DNA from: Hymenobacter sp. YC55
GTDB taxonomy: Bacteria; Bacteroidota; Bacteroidia; Cytophagales; Hymenobacteraceae
NCBI RefSeq assembly: GCF_029433095.1
Contig: NZ_JARNTX010000010.1
Location: forward strand, 56,480-120,479
DNA length: 64,000 bases
Reading direction: 5' to 3'
Positions 35,119 to 45,800 of the stretch are shown here, piece after piece (position 1 is the first letter of the stretch; each line of letters opens with the position of its first letter). The notes beneath the pieces were generated by a model. It was given only the letters and a program-made list of their open reading frames with translations, was not told the origin of the DNA and ran no database searches. A program made the position numbers and the translations under genes.

Positions 35119-35556
35119 ATGCGTCCGATTCATCCTTCTTTTCAGGGTGCCAAACTGTGGCTTCCTTCCCCGACGCCTGACTTAACCCGAGAAGTAACCG
35201 TGAGCACGGTAGACGAGTTGCGGGAACTACTGCAGTCGCCCGAGTTAAGCGAGCAGGATGTAGCTATTCGCAGGTTTCGGGAAAGTCAGCGCTTGGTACT
35301 TGACACCGGACTGGTGGACCGGCAAGGGAACCGCATCTACGAAATGGATTGGCTGCAACTCGAGGCTGGAACCGACTTTGCCGGGCCCGTATTTGTGCGC
35401 TACTGGGGCCCCGACCGCGGCTTTCTGTTGCACCGCCACGACCAGACCGATACCCGACCTTGGGATGCCACGCTGGCCCAACACGCCACGCGCGTGCAAA
35501 ACTACTGGAACGGAACAGCAGCCTTTTTTCAGCAGTTTCGTTGGCACCCACTCTAA
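35119..35556 (+). CDS. Hypothetical protein
   Basis: 145 residues from the ATG at 35119 (MRPIHPSFQGAKLW). Acidic helical middle (STVDELRELLQSPELSEQDVAIRRF) followed by a beta-rich W/Y/H-rich end (DWLQLEAGTDFAGPVFVRYWGPDRGFLLHRHDQ split across two strands). No family recognised. Coding is supported by codon composition like its neighbours and a coherent protein. It converges with the DUF4184 gene, 12 bp between stops. Confidence 0.55.
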   Translation: MRPIHPSFQGAKLWLPSPTPDLTREVTVSTVDELRELLQSPELSEQDVAIRRFRESQRLVLDTGLVDRQGNRIYEMDWLQLEAGTDFAGPVFVRYWGPDRGFLLHRHDQTDTRPWDATLAQHATRVQNYWNGTAAFFQQFRWHPL

Positions 35557-35568
35557 GCCAGGTAAAAT

Positions 35569-36315
35569 CTACAATTCTTCGGCGTTACGTTCCCTGAAAA
35601 GCCAGGAAGCTACCATTAGACCTAGTAGAGTGGCGGTAATGGCTGCGAGGCCTAGGCTCACCAAGCCGGGGCGGGCGGCTAGCCCCCACGCTGCTACCAG
35701 TACGGTAGCCACGCCGGCTACCATGCCCCAATAGCGGGCTATGCTGCGCAGAGTGGGTCCCGGTCCGGTTACAATCCGAGGCAGGCGCCAGAGCGCCCAA
35801 CCCTGCACCAGCAAACCGACCACTGAGCTAATCAACGCCAGCACCAATACCCATGGGCCCTCCCACGGTCCCACTCTAATCCAATGCATTAGGCCGGGCA
35901 TCACGTCGGTGACGACGGTATTGTTGTGCGTGAAACTGTCCCATAACAAGTGCAGCGCCGCCCCCACCACTATACTCAGCAGCACCCCGCCAACATGCGT
36001 CCGCAGGTAGGGCGCCCACGCCAGGTGCCCAAACGGGGCCAGGCGCTGTTGCAGTGCCGCCGGCAGATGAGCTAGTAAAGGCTGGCGCACCAAACCATGA
36101 AATACAAAGGCTATAAGCAAGGCTACCGGGCAGCTGAAATAGAAGATGCTGGCCACCGAATGGCTGTGTTGGTTGATAACGGCAAGCCGTCCAAACTTCT
36201 CGAAGTCGGGGGCAATGCTGCCTGCGACCAAGCCAGTGACAGATAGCCAACGCAAGCGCGGACGCACATAAAGCAAGGGCAGCACAAGCGCGGGGTGCGA
36301 GAACGTGAAAGGCAT
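35569..36315 (-). CDS. DUF4184-like integral membrane protein
   Basis: 248 residues from the ATG at 36313-36315 (MPFTFSHPALVLPLL), where the DUF4184 family begins; an upstream GTG would add nine residues. Six or seven membrane helices. The entry FSHPALVLPL with SIAPDF and a later HLLWDSFTH carry the conserved histidines and aspartates seen in this family, which resembles membrane-bound metal-dependent hydrolases. Function unknown. Confidence 0.8.
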   Translation of the reverse strand: MPFTFSHPALVLPLLYVRPRLRWLSVTGLVAGSIAPDFEKFGRLAVINQHSHSVASIFYFSCPVALLIAFVFHGLVRQPLLAHLPAALQQRLAPFGHLAWAPYLRTHVGGVLLSIVVGAALHLLWDSFTHNNTVVTDVMPGLMHWIRVGPWEGPWVLVLALISSVVGLLVQGWALWRLPRIVTGPGPTLRSIARYWGMVAGVATVLVAAWGLAARPGLVSLGLAAITATLLGLMVASWLFRERNAEEL

Positions 36316-36639
36316 AGCAAGCAAACAAGGGGCCCGAAACACCAGAGGCCACCTCGCAAAGAAAGGCGCTGCTTGCTTTGTTTGCGCATCCTGCTTTCAT
36401 GACCGCGCATCGGCCGGGAGCTAGGTACCGGGCCTCCAAATCAAAATCAGGGGACAGTACCCGCAAGCCAGCATAACGGTGCGGGGCACTTACACTGATT
36501 CGTACTACACCCTCACCGACACAGTTGTGATGAAATGCCGAAAGTGAAAAGCGGAGCCCACCTAGCAAGTTCTCTGTGAGCAAACTGCGCGCCTTCGTGC
36601 TGACTTTACGTAGACCAAAGAGCAGCAAAGCCCGAATTA

Positions 36640-36647
36640 TATGTTTG
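36640..36647 (+). promoter_or_regulatory. Candidate -7 box of the thiamine operon promoter
   Basis: TATGTTTG matches TAnnTTTG exactly and lies 35 bp before the riboswitch. No good -33 TTTG is seen at the expected distance, so support is partial. Confidence 0.45.
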
Positions 36648-36682
36648 GCGCTTCACGAGCGATACGCTAGGTTAGCGGCGTA

Positions 36683-36765
36683 AACTTTAGGGGTGTCCTG
36701 CTAGCCAGGACTGAGATGATACCCTTTGAACCTGATCAGGCTGATACCTGCGAAGGGAAAAGTAG
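36683..36765 (+). promoter_or_regulatory. TPP riboswitch (THI element)
   Basis: The conserved pyrimidine-sensing segment GACTGAGATGATACCC and the pyrophosphate-side segment GAACCTGATC...TACCTGCGAAGGGA are present in order. ACTTT (36684-36688) pairs with AAAGT (36759-36763) as P1. It precedes thiS by about 90 bases and should shut down the operon when thiamine diphosphate is plentiful. Confidence 0.95.
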
Positions 36766-36852
36766 CTGTAGCAGCAGTGCGTCCGCGTGGGCTCGCTGGG
36801 CGCACCCTCTATTGTTTATCGGCAGATTATCAATCAACTACATCTTAGTTGC

Positions 36853-37056
36853 ATGGTCTACTATGTAAACAATACCCCCCAGGAGTTTCCCGCTGCGCGT
36901 ACCATCGCCGAAGCGCTAACCGAGCTGAATCTGGTTGGCCAGCGTGGTATGGCCGTCGCCGTCAACGACACGGTAGTGCCCCGCCCGGATTGGGCTCATT
37001 TCGCCCTGCAAACCAACGACCGCCTGACCATTATCCGCGCTACTCAGGGCGGCTAA
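36853..37056 (+). CDS. thiS: Sulfur carrier protein ThiS
   Basis: 67 residues from the ATG at 36853 (MVYYVNNTPQEFP), ubiquitin-like, ending in the diglycine ATQGG that is adenylated by ThiF and converted to a thiocarboxylate. An upstream frame to 36787 would start inside the riboswitch region and is rejected. It delivers sulfur to ThiG for the thiazole ring. First gene of the operon. Confidence 0.93.
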   Translation: MVYYVNNTPQEFPAARTIAEALTELNLVGQRGMAVAVNDTVVPRPDWAHFALQTNDRLTIIRATQGG

Positions 37057-37086
37057 GCCCGCGCGTTCCCTTCTTTCCTTCATTTC

Positions 37087-38958
<1,872 letters not shown>

Positions 38959-38962
38959 CGCC

Positions 38963-39739
38963 GTGCCCCTGCCTCGCCCCTACGCCTTGAGTATAGCCGG
39001 CTTCGACCCGAGTGGCGGGGCCGGCTTGCTGGCCGATTGTAAAACGCTGGAAAGCAACGCGGTTTACGGCTTAGGGGTGTGCACTGCTTTAACGGTGCAA
39101 AACGACGTGACATTCGAGCGGGTGCAGTGGGTTTCGGCTGCTGATATCCTGGACCAGGCGCGGCTGCTATTCGCCCGTTTCACTATCGAGTATGTGAAAA
39201 TTGGCCTGATCGAGAGCTTAGCCCAATTACCTGACCTGCTGGCGTGGCTGCAAGCGCAAAACCCGCGGGTGCGCATCATCTGGGACCCTGTGCTGAAGGC
39301 CAGTGCAGGCTACGAGTTTCATAGCAGCCTGCCTCGTGGCTTGGTGGAAGCTTTGTGCAAACCCTTAGCCCTACTCACGCCCAACCGGCCCGAAATGCTG
39401 CGGTTATGGCCGGCGGCTACACCCGAGGCAGCAGCCCGCGAAGTCAGCTCTTTTTGCCCGGTGCTACTCAAAGGCGGCCACGCCGACGGGGCATTGGCTA
39501 CGGACATACTATTCCTGAACGGCGAAGAACATTTGTTTACCGCCCCGCGGCTACCGCACGGTGAGAAGCACGGGAGTGGCTGCGTGTTGTCGGCGGCCGT
39601 GCTGGCGCACTTAGCAAAAGAGGAGTCGCTGGAGGATGCTTGCCGGGCCGGCAAAGCCTACACGGCTACCGTGCTAGCTAGCAATCCTACTCTGTTAGGC
39701 TATCATTCTGCGTTTTCAACCCAACATGCATATCAGTAA
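38963..39739 (+). CDS. thiD: Hydroxymethylpyrimidine/phosphomethylpyrimidine kinase ThiD
   Basis: About 258 residues; phosphorylates HMP and HMP-P to HMP-PP. The core begins YALSIAGFDPSGGAGLLAD, with LLKGGHADGALATDIL and the GSGCVLSAAV anion-hole segment. There is no ATG near the start: GTG at 38963, four bases after the thiC stop, is preferred; GTG at 38942 overlapping thiC is the alternative. It overlaps thiE by 14 bases. Confidence 0.92.
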   Translation: MPLPRPYALSIAGFDPSGGAGLLADCKTLESNAVYGLGVCTALTVQNDVTFERVQWVSAADILDQARLLFARFTIEYVKIGLIESLAQLPDLLAWLQAQNPRVRIIWDPVLKASAGYEFHSSLPRGLVEALCKPLALLTPNRPEMLRLWPAATPEAAAREVSSFCPVLLKGGHADGALATDILFLNGEEHLFTAPRLPHGEKHGSGCVLSAAVLAHLAKEESLEDACRAGKAYTATVLASNPTLLGYHSAFSTQHAYQ

Positions 39740-40352
39740 ACTACATTTCATTGCTGCCACTACCGAGCAAGCCAAACAGGCCTGTGTTGGCGGCGTCCGC
39801 TGGGTGCAGCTGCGCGTGAAAAACACGCCAGCCGCTGCGTGGGAAGAAGTAGCCCGCGCCACCCAGCAGGTCTGCCGGCGCTACGGGGCCACGCTCATCA
39901 TCAACGACAACCCCGCGCTAGCGCGCACCATTGGCGCCGACGGCGTACATCTTGGTAAAGAAGATATGCCGCCCGCTGAGGCCCGCGCCCTGCTTGGTGC
40001 TGGACCTATTATTGGGGGAACGGCCAACACGTTCGAGGACGTGCAGCGCCTCGCCGCTGCGGGCGTGGACTACATCGGAATGGGACCGTTTCGCTTCACT
40101 ACCACCAAGCAGAACTTAAGCCCAATTCTGGGCCTGGAGGGCTACCAGGCTATCCTCGGTCAAGCGCGGGCCGCTGGTATACGCACTCCCATCATTGCCA
40201 TTGGCGGCATTCTGCTAGCCGATGTGCCCGCGCTTCTGGCAGCGGGCTTACACGGAGTGGCTGTATCGGGCGCCATTGCGCACGCCCCCGATCCGGCGGC
40301 TGAGGCCGCCCTTTTCTTGGAACAGTTGCACCCGCAAGCTATTCGCTCATGA
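39726..40352 (+). CDS. thiE: Thiamine-phosphate synthase ThiE
   Basis: 208 residues; joins HMP-PP and the thiazole phosphate. Family residues are intact: VQLRVKN at the pyrophosphate side, LIINDNPALA, GVHLGKEDMP, GTANTFEDV and YIGMGPFRFTTTK, then AIGGI and GVAVSGAI at the barrel's phosphate loop. It starts inside the end of thiD and its stop overlaps the thiG start (ATGA), consistent with coupled translation. Confidence 0.95.
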   Translation: MHISKLHFIAATTEQAKQACVGGVRWVQLRVKNTPAAAWEEVARATQQVCRRYGATLIINDNPALARTIGADGVHLGKEDMPPAEARALLGAGPIIGGTANTFEDVQRLAAAGVDYIGMGPFRFTTTKQNLSPILGLEGYQAILGQARAAGIRTPIIAIGGILLADVPALLAAGLHGVAVSGAIAHAPDPAAEAALFLEQLHPQAIRS

Positions 40353-41122
40353 GCACTCAACCACTCGTTATTGCCGACCGGCAATTTTCGTCGCGTCTTT
40401 TCACTGGTACCGGTAAGTTCAGCTCAACTGCTCTGATGGAAGATGCTCTGTTGGCTTCCGGCTCGGAGTTGGTGACCGTGGCCCTGAAGCGCGTGGACGT
40501 CACCGCGACCGACGACGATTTGCTGCGCCACCTAAGTCACCCGCAGTTCCAACTGCTACCCAACACCTCCGGGGTGCGCACGGCCAAGGAAGCGGTATTC
40601 GCCGCTCAACTCGCCCGCGAAGCTTTGGAAACCAACTGGCTAAAGCTGGAAATTCACCCCGACCCTAAGTATCTGCTGCCCGACCCCGTGGAAACGCTGC
40701 AAGCAGCCGAACAGCTTGTGAAGCTAGGGTTTGTGGTGCTGCCCTACGTCCACGCCGATCCGGTGCTGTGTAAGCGGCTGGAAGAGGTGGGTGTGGCGGC
40801 CGTTATGCCGCTGGGCGCGCCTATTGGCAGCAACAAGGGGTTGCAGACCCGAGACTTTCTGGAGATTATCATCGATCAAAGCCGGGTGCCGGTAGTGGTT
40901 GATGCGGGCATTGGGGCACCGTCGCACGCGGCGGCGGCTATGGAGCTTGGCGCCGCCGCCGTGCTGGTTAACACGGCTATTGCCGTGGCCGGCCAGCCAG
41001 TGGCTATGGCGCACGCCTTCCGGCTGGCCGTAGAAGCGGGCCGCATGGCCTACGAGGCCCGCTTGGCTTTGCCACTAGCCCAGTCCGCCGCTAGCAGTCC
41101 GCTCACCGCTTTTCTCGACTAG
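40349..41122 (+). CDS. thiG: Thiazole synthase ThiG
   Basis: 257 residues, TIM barrel. FSSRLFTGTGKFSST opens the fold, VTVALKRVD supplies the region before the active site, WLKLEIHPDPKYLLPD carries the Schiff-base lysine, and MPLGAPIGSNKG plus VVDAGIGAPSHAA form the phosphate loops. It condenses deoxyxylulose phosphate, ThiS thiocarboxylate and dehydroglycine from ThiH. It starts within the thiE stop and ends two bases before thiH. Confidence 0.96.
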   Translation: MSTQPLVIADRQFSSRLFTGTGKFSSTALMEDALLASGSELVTVALKRVDVTATDDDLLRHLSHPQFQLLPNTSGVRTAKEAVFAAQLAREALETNWLKLEIHPDPKYLLPDPVETLQAAEQLVKLGFVVLPYVHADPVLCKRLEEVGVAAVMPLGAPIGSNKGLQTRDFLEIIIDQSRVPVVVDAGIGAPSHAAAAMELGAAAVLVNTAIAVAGQPVAMAHAFRLAVEAGRMAYEARLALPLAQSAASSPLTAFLD

Positions 41123-41123
41123 A

Positions 41124-42245
41124 ATGAGTTTTCGCGCTGTTTTCGATGCCCACTCCTGGGACAGTACCAAGCACAGCATCTACGCCAAAACGGCCGCCGA
41201 CGTAGAGCAAGCTCTGCGCGCGCCCAAGCGGACCCTGGAGGATTTCAAGGCCCTGATTTCACCGGCCGCGGCGCCCTACCTCGAGCAGATGGCCCAGCTT
41301 AGCTCGCAGCTCACCCGTAAGCGCTTTGGCAACACCGTGCAGCTGTACGTGCCGCTGTATCTGTCCAACGAATGCCAGAATATTTGCACGTACTGCGGCT
41401 TTAGTCTCGACAACAACATTCGGCGTCGCACGCTAAGCAACGTGGAAATTCTGCAGGAGGCTGCGGTGCTCAAAGCCTGGGGCTACGAGCATGTACTGCT
41501 GGTAACGGGTGAGGCCAACCAGACGGTGGGTGTGGAGTATCTGCGCAACGCGCTGCGCACATTGCGGCCTCACTTCGCCCACTTATCCATGGAGGTCCAG
41601 CCCCTCGAGCAAGCGGATTACGAACTGCTGGCGGCGGAGGGACTGACCACGGTGTTGGTGTACCAGGAAACTTATCATCAGGAAGACTACAAAAAGCACC
41701 ACCCCAAGGGCAAAAAGTCGAATTTCTATTACCGCCTCGACACCCCCGACCGGCTAGGCCGGGCCGGCATGCACAAGATGGGGTTGGGTGTACTGTTCGG
41801 GCTCGAGGATTGGCGTACCGATAGCTTTTACACAGCCTTGCACCTCGATTACTTGGAAAAAACGTACTGGCAAACCAAGTACAGCTTGTCGTTTCCGCGC
41901 CTGCGCCCGGCCGAAGGAATATTGCAGCCCAAGGTGGAAATGTCGGATCGGGAGCTGGTGCAGTTGATTTGCGCCTATCGGTTGCTGAACGAAGAAGTGG
42001 AACTCTCAATTTCCACTCGCGAAACGCCAACCTTTCGCGACCATATTATCCGGCTGGGCATCACCTCGATCAGTGCCGGCTCTAAAACCAACCCCGGTGG
42101 CTACGTCGTGGAGCCCAGTTCGCTGGAGCAGTTCGAGATTTCCGACGAGCGTAGCCCCGCCGAAATTGCGGCCATGATTCAGCGTCAGGGCTACGAGCCC
42201 GTATGGAAGGATTGGGACCACGCCTTAACATCTGTTGCTCCATGA
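41124..42245 (+). CDS. thiH: 2-iminoacetate synthase ThiH
   Basis: 373-residue radical SAM enzyme that cleaves tyrosine to give dehydroglycine for ThiG. The cluster motif CxxxCxxC is CQNICTYC (Cys84, 88, 91), preceded by LYVPLYLSNE. MEVQPLEQADY, VYQETYH and RMHKMG-like GMHKMGLGVLFGL segments follow, all typical. Tyrosine use rather than glycine (ThiO) implies an oxygen-sensitive step even in an aerobe. Its stop overlaps the thiF start. Confidence 0.95.
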   Translation: MSFRAVFDAHSWDSTKHSIYAKTAADVEQALRAPKRTLEDFKALISPAAAPYLEQMAQLSSQLTRKRFGNTVQLYVPLYLSNECQNICTYCGFSLDNNIRRRTLSNVEILQEAAVLKAWGYEHVLLVTGEANQTVGVEYLRNALRTLRPHFAHLSMEVQPLEQADYELLAAEGLTTVLVYQETYHQEDYKKHHPKGKKSNFYYRLDTPDRLGRAGMHKMGLGVLFGLEDWRTDSFYTALHLDYLEKTYWQTKYSLSFPRLRPAEGILQPKVEMSDRELVQLICAYRLLNEEVELSISTRETPTFRDHIIRLGITSISAGSKTNPGGYVVEPSSLEQFEISDERSPAEIAAMIQRQGYEPVWKDWDHALTSVAP

Positions 42246-43297
42246 CCAGCGCCGAGCAAAACCGCTATGCCCGGCATATCATGCTGCCCGAAATCGGCTT
42301 GGCCGGCCAACAGCGGCTAGCCGGCGCCGCAGTGCTGGTAGTTGGCTGCGGCGGCCTCGGCTGCCCAGTGTTGCAATATCTAACGGCTGCCGGAGTGGGC
42401 ACCATCGGCCTGCTCGATGCCGATACCGTGGACGAAACCAACCTGCAGCGCCAAGTGCTGTACTCCACTGCCGATGTTGGGCAACTGAAGGTGGAAGCGG
42501 CCCAGGCCAAGCTAGCCGCGTTAAACCCCTATGTTACGTTCCGGCCACTAGCCCAACACCTAACAGCGGCCAACGCGCTAACCATCTTGCCCGACTACGA
42601 CGTGGTGGTAGACTGCTCCGACAATTTTGCCACCCGTTACCTCGTCAACGACGCTTGTGTGCTGCTCGGCAAGCCACTGGTGTTCGGTGCCATATTCAAG
42701 TTTGAAGGCCAGCTCAGCGTTTTCAATTACCAGGGCGGCCCCACCTACCGCTGCCTCTATCCCGAGCCACCTGAGCCCGATGAAATGCCCAGCTGCTCCG
42801 ACATTGGCGTACTCGGCGTGTTGCCCGGTATTGTGGGTATGCTTCAGGCCAACGAAACGCTGAAAATCCTACTGCAATTAGGCGAAGTGCTGCAAGGCAA
42901 GCTGCTTGTATTCAATAGCTTGACCATGAGCTTCCAAAGCTTTAGTTTCCAGGCGGTAGAAGCCAACCAGCACCTAACCAAGTTGGTGGATTACGAGGAA
43001 TTGTGCGGATTTGCAATCCAAGAAATTACGGCTGCGGGCTTGAAGCTGAAGTTAAAAACCGGGGAGGCACTACAACTCGTGGACGTGCGCGAGCCTCACG
43101 AACATGCTCAGCGCAACCTTGGGGGCCAACTGCTGCCGCTTGGCCACTTAACCGAACACCTAGACAAGTTACAGCCCACCATTCCTGTGGTTGTGTACTG
43201 CCAATCGGGCGGGCGCAGCCGCAAGGCTGCCCGGCTGTTGCAGGACCGGGGTTTTCCGGTGGTGTACTCGTTGCAAAATGGCTTAGCTGATTTCTGA
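42242..43297 (+). CDS. thiF: ThiF/MoeB-like adenylyltransferase fused to a rhodanese domain
   Basis: 351 residues from the ATG at 42242, which overlaps the thiH stop as ATGA; a frame from 42203 lies inside thiH. Residues about 1-240 are an E1-like adenylating domain with VLVVGCGGLGCPVLQYL (ATP loop from residue 30), DADTVDETNLQRQVL and VDCSDNFATRYLVNDACV. Residues about 265-351 are rhodanese-like with DVREPHEH and active-site Cys320 in CQSGGRS. The fusion could adenylate ThiS and hand it persulfide sulfur in one protein. Its 3' end overlaps the convergent TenI-like gene by 15 bases. Confidence 0.93.
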   Translation: MTSAEQNRYARHIMLPEIGLAGQQRLAGAAVLVVGCGGLGCPVLQYLTAAGVGTIGLLDADTVDETNLQRQVLYSTADVGQLKVEAAQAKLAALNPYVTFRPLAQHLTAANALTILPDYDVVVDCSDNFATRYLVNDACVLLGKPLVFGAIFKFEGQLSVFNYQGGPTYRCLYPEPPEPDEMPSCSDIGVLGVLPGIVGMLQANETLKILLQLGEVLQGKLLVFNSLTMSFQSFSFQAVEANQHLTKLVDYEELCGFAIQEITAAGLKLKLKTGEALQLVDVREPHEHAQRNLGGQLLPLGHLTEHLDKLQPTIPVVVYCQSGGRSRKAARLLQDRGFPVVYSLQNGLADF

Positions 43298-43912
43298 TTG
43301 CAGCTGCTGAAAGGCAATTAGTGGGTTGGGCTGCTGCCAGATGCCGCCGAGTACGGCGGCGCCTGCAAAGCCTGCTTGCTGTACCTGGCTGATGTTGTGG
43401 GGCGTAATGCCACCCAGGGCCACAACCTGCGGTATGTAGCCCCGCCGCCCTTGCCAGCGACGAAGTGCCTCCTGCACTTGTTCCAGGCGGAAGTTGCTGC
43501 GGTAACCCACCTTACTGGTACTGTCGAAGATAGGACTCAGAAAAACGTAGTTGTAGGGTCGCCGGTGCTGCGCTACGGCCTCCAAAGAATGAAAGGAAGC
43601 AGAAATGCTCTGGCCGCGCAGCTGCCGTAGCAAGGCGGTAGTGGTTGGTTCGTTGCGGCTTTTCTCTGTTAAGTGTATGCCTTTGAGATTATAGCGCAAC
43701 ACCAATTCATAGTGCGAATGCAGCACAAGCCGCGCATGGTAAGGGGCCGGAACAAGCTGCAAGTACTCTTCCAGCTCTGCCAGTGTCCAGTCTGGCTTGC
43801 GAATGTGCGCCGTCAGCAAGCCCTGGCGGAAAAGCTCAACCAGAAGCTCCACCTCATTTGCTACCTGTTCCGGGGGCGAGACGACGACGAGAGAAAAGGG
43901 TTTTGTAGACAC
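43283..43912 (-). CDS. TenI/ThiE-like thiamine-phosphate synthase paralogue
   Basis: About 209 residues, TIM barrel related to ThiE. Start uncertain: GTG at 43910-43912 is chosen, with TTG at 43922-43924 as the alternative. HIRKPDWTLAELEEYL replaces the QLR-N motif, LVLHSHYELVLRYNLKGIHLTE replaces the IND-R region, and FLSPIFDSTSK replaces the ThiE GMGP loop. Those changes match TenI-type proteins, of which one is a thiazole tautomerase. VALGGITPHNI keeps the phosphate loop. It lies tail to tail with thiF. Confidence 0.85.
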   Translation of the reverse strand: MSTKPFSLVVVSPPEQVANEVELLVELFRQGLLTAHIRKPDWTLAELEEYLQLVPAPYHARLVLHSHYELVLRYNLKGIHLTEKSRNEPTTTALLRQLRGQSISASFHSLEAVAQHRRPYNYVFLSPIFDSTSKVGYRSNFRLEQVQEALRRWQGRRGYIPQVVALGGITPHNISQVQQAGFAGAAVLGGIWQQPNPLIAFQQLQSEIS

Positions 43913-44070
43913 AACTGAATGCAAAGATGGTTAGGCGCAATAAAGGTACTGGCCATCTATTGGCCCAAGGTGCCAACCAACTTAAACCAAAGAATAACCC
44001 CATACTGACTTACGTTGCAAGCCTAATGCCTGCAAGTAGAAGACAAGTTGTCTCACTCTCCTTACTAACA

Positions 44071-44112
44071 GCAAAACGCCCCGCTCTACAGTTAGTAGAA
44101 CGGGGCGTTGTT
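44071..44112 (-). terminator. Terminator after the ECF-linked SusD gene
   Basis: Stem AACGCCCCG / CGGGGCGTT (44075-44083 and 44101-44109); on the minus strand it is followed by TTTTG. It lies 57 bp beyond the SusD stop and separates it from the region upstream of the TenI-like gene. Confidence 0.75.
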
Positions 44113-44165
44113 ATAAAGGCGTTATCCGTAAGTCAGATCAATTGCTGACCACGAAAGCACGCAGC

Positions 44166-45776
44166 TTAGTAGCCAGGGTTTTGCGGCACCTTCCAGCTTT
44201 GCGCATCGTTCAAAGGAATGGGCAGCAAGGGCGTCGGATTCACTGAGGGTTCGCTGGCTACGTGCGAAAGCGCACGGGCCCGCACCTCGGGTGACAGGAT
44301 GCCCATGTAGCGCCCCGTACGAATCAAATCCCAAAGGCGCAGCGACTCTTCCCCGAACTCCACCCGACGCTCATGCCAGATGGCCGTCAGCAAGGCCTGG
44401 CCCGATAGGCTCATATTCAGGTCTGGCAGCGTGCCGGCTGGCGCGTTGGTGGGTTCGTAGGTGAGGGAGCCCAGCGTGGTGCCCGGGGGGCGGGTTGAAA
44501 CGCGCGCCCGCCGCCGTACCTGATTGACTAAGGTTACAGCTTCGGCAGGTTTGCCGGTCTGGGCAGCGGCTTCAGCCTTCATCAGCAGGATGTCGGCGTA
44601 GCGCAGCTTACGGATGTTTTGAGGTCCCGATTCCGGAGCGTTGGGTCTGAGAATAGCCGCCTTTCGGTTGAAATAGCCAGTGGCATTCTGTGTGAGGTCG
44701 ATACGGTTGAGGATACCTAGCGCGATGTCGTTGTCCTTGATAACTGTGACTTCGCGGCGCGGGTCGTTGGGCTCAAACTCATCAACTAAGCTCTGCGTGG
44801 GGTTATTGAACCCGTAGCCAAACGTGTTGCGGTTATTCTGAAAAATATTGCTGGTGGTGCCTACCGAAATAGGGCCGTAACCGTTGTTGTCCGATCCAAA
44901 CTGAATCTCGAACAACGATTCGCTGCTATTCTCACCGATATCTTGGTGAATGGCGGCGTAGTTGGCCAGCAAGCTGTACTGGTTGGAGTTGATAACGGTG
45001 TTGGTTATGTCATACACCTCCTGCCACGTATGGTTGTTGCCATTCACGGTGCCCAGCTGGTACATAATAACGCGGGCCAAGTAGCCGTTGGCAGCGCCTT
45101 TAGTAGCACGGCCTAGGTCAGCGGCAGCATAAGCACTTTTCTCAGGTAGCAGCGCCGCGGCATCCTTCAGGTCCTTCTCAATAAAGGCGTAAGTCTGGGC
45201 GATGGTGGCACGGGTTGCGTTGGGTGCTTCCGCCGGCGTCAGCGTTTTCTCGAACAGCGGAACGCCCCCGTAAAGCTTCACTAGATTGAAGTAGAAATAC
45301 GCCCGCAGGAACAGGGCTTCGCCCTTCAGGCGCGATTTGAGAGCATCATCGATGGTACCCGCATCAACGCTATTAATCACCGTGTTGGCTCGCGCAATAC
45401 CCGTGAAGCTGTGGGTCCAAAGCGAGTTAACGATTGGACTGCTAGACGGCGTGTTCCAGGTTTTGAGTTCGATAAGGGAAGGAAAGTCGCTAGGCGAACT
45501 GCCTCCTTTATCAGAATCATCGCTCATCAAGTCGCCAAACATCCATTCGAAGTTCTGGGCCACGTACTGGCCGTTGGGGTCACCCCATTTGGGACCTTGG
45601 TCCCAGGCGGCTACGTCGTACACGGCGTTGATGGCCTGCACGGCATTGGTGGCGTCTTTGAAAAGATTGTCCTGGGTGGTGGTACCAAGGGGCTCTTTGT
45701 CCAGAAAGCTTTGGCAGCCAGGAGACAGGGCCGTAATCAGTAGTAGGCCGAGCAAAGCGGCGCGAGTGGGTTTCAT
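44166..45776 (-). CDS. SusD/RagB-family surface lipoprotein (ECF-regulated system)
   Basis: 536 residues with a lipoprotein signal ending ALSPGC (Cys21). SusD-like N-terminus with QSFLDKEPLGTTTQDNLFKDATNAVQAINAVYD in the usual place, TPR helices, LRYADILLMKAEAAAQTGK and ERRVEFGEESLRLWDLIRTGR near the C-terminus, ending in the family's WKVPQNPGY. It begins 24 bp after SusC and should close over that transporter. No enzyme gene is attached, so the nutrient is unknown. Confidence 0.94.
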   Translation of the reverse strand: MKPTRAALLGLLLITALSPGCQSFLDKEPLGTTTQDNLFKDATNAVQAINAVYDVAAWDQGPKWGDPNGQYVAQNFEWMFGDLMSDDSDKGGSSPSDFPSLIELKTWNTPSSSPIVNSLWTHSFTGIARANTVINSVDAGTIDDALKSRLKGEALFLRAYFYFNLVKLYGGVPLFEKTLTPAEAPNATRATIAQTYAFIEKDLKDAAALLPEKSAYAAADLGRATKGAANGYLARVIMYQLGTVNGNNHTWQEVYDITNTVINSNQYSLLANYAAIHQDIGENSSESLFEIQFGSDNNGYGPISVGTTSNIFQNNRNTFGYGFNNPTQSLVDEFEPNDPRREVTVIKDNDIALGILNRIDLTQNATGYFNRKAAILRPNAPESGPQNIRKLRYADILLMKAEAAAQTGKPAEAVTLVNQVRRRARVSTRPPGTTLGSLTYEPTNAPAGTLPDLNMSLSGQALLTAIWHERRVEFGEESLRLWDLIRTGRYMGILSPEVRARALSHVASEPSVNPTPLLPIPLNDAQSWKVPQNPGY

Positions 45777-45800
45777 ATAGGTTAGGTGGGAATTTACTAA

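Noticed and set aside
41470..42030. 186-codon antisense frame in thiH
   Set aside because: Rich in Pro, Ser and Arg as expected for a shadow of a GC-rich gene; thiH is intact on the other strand.
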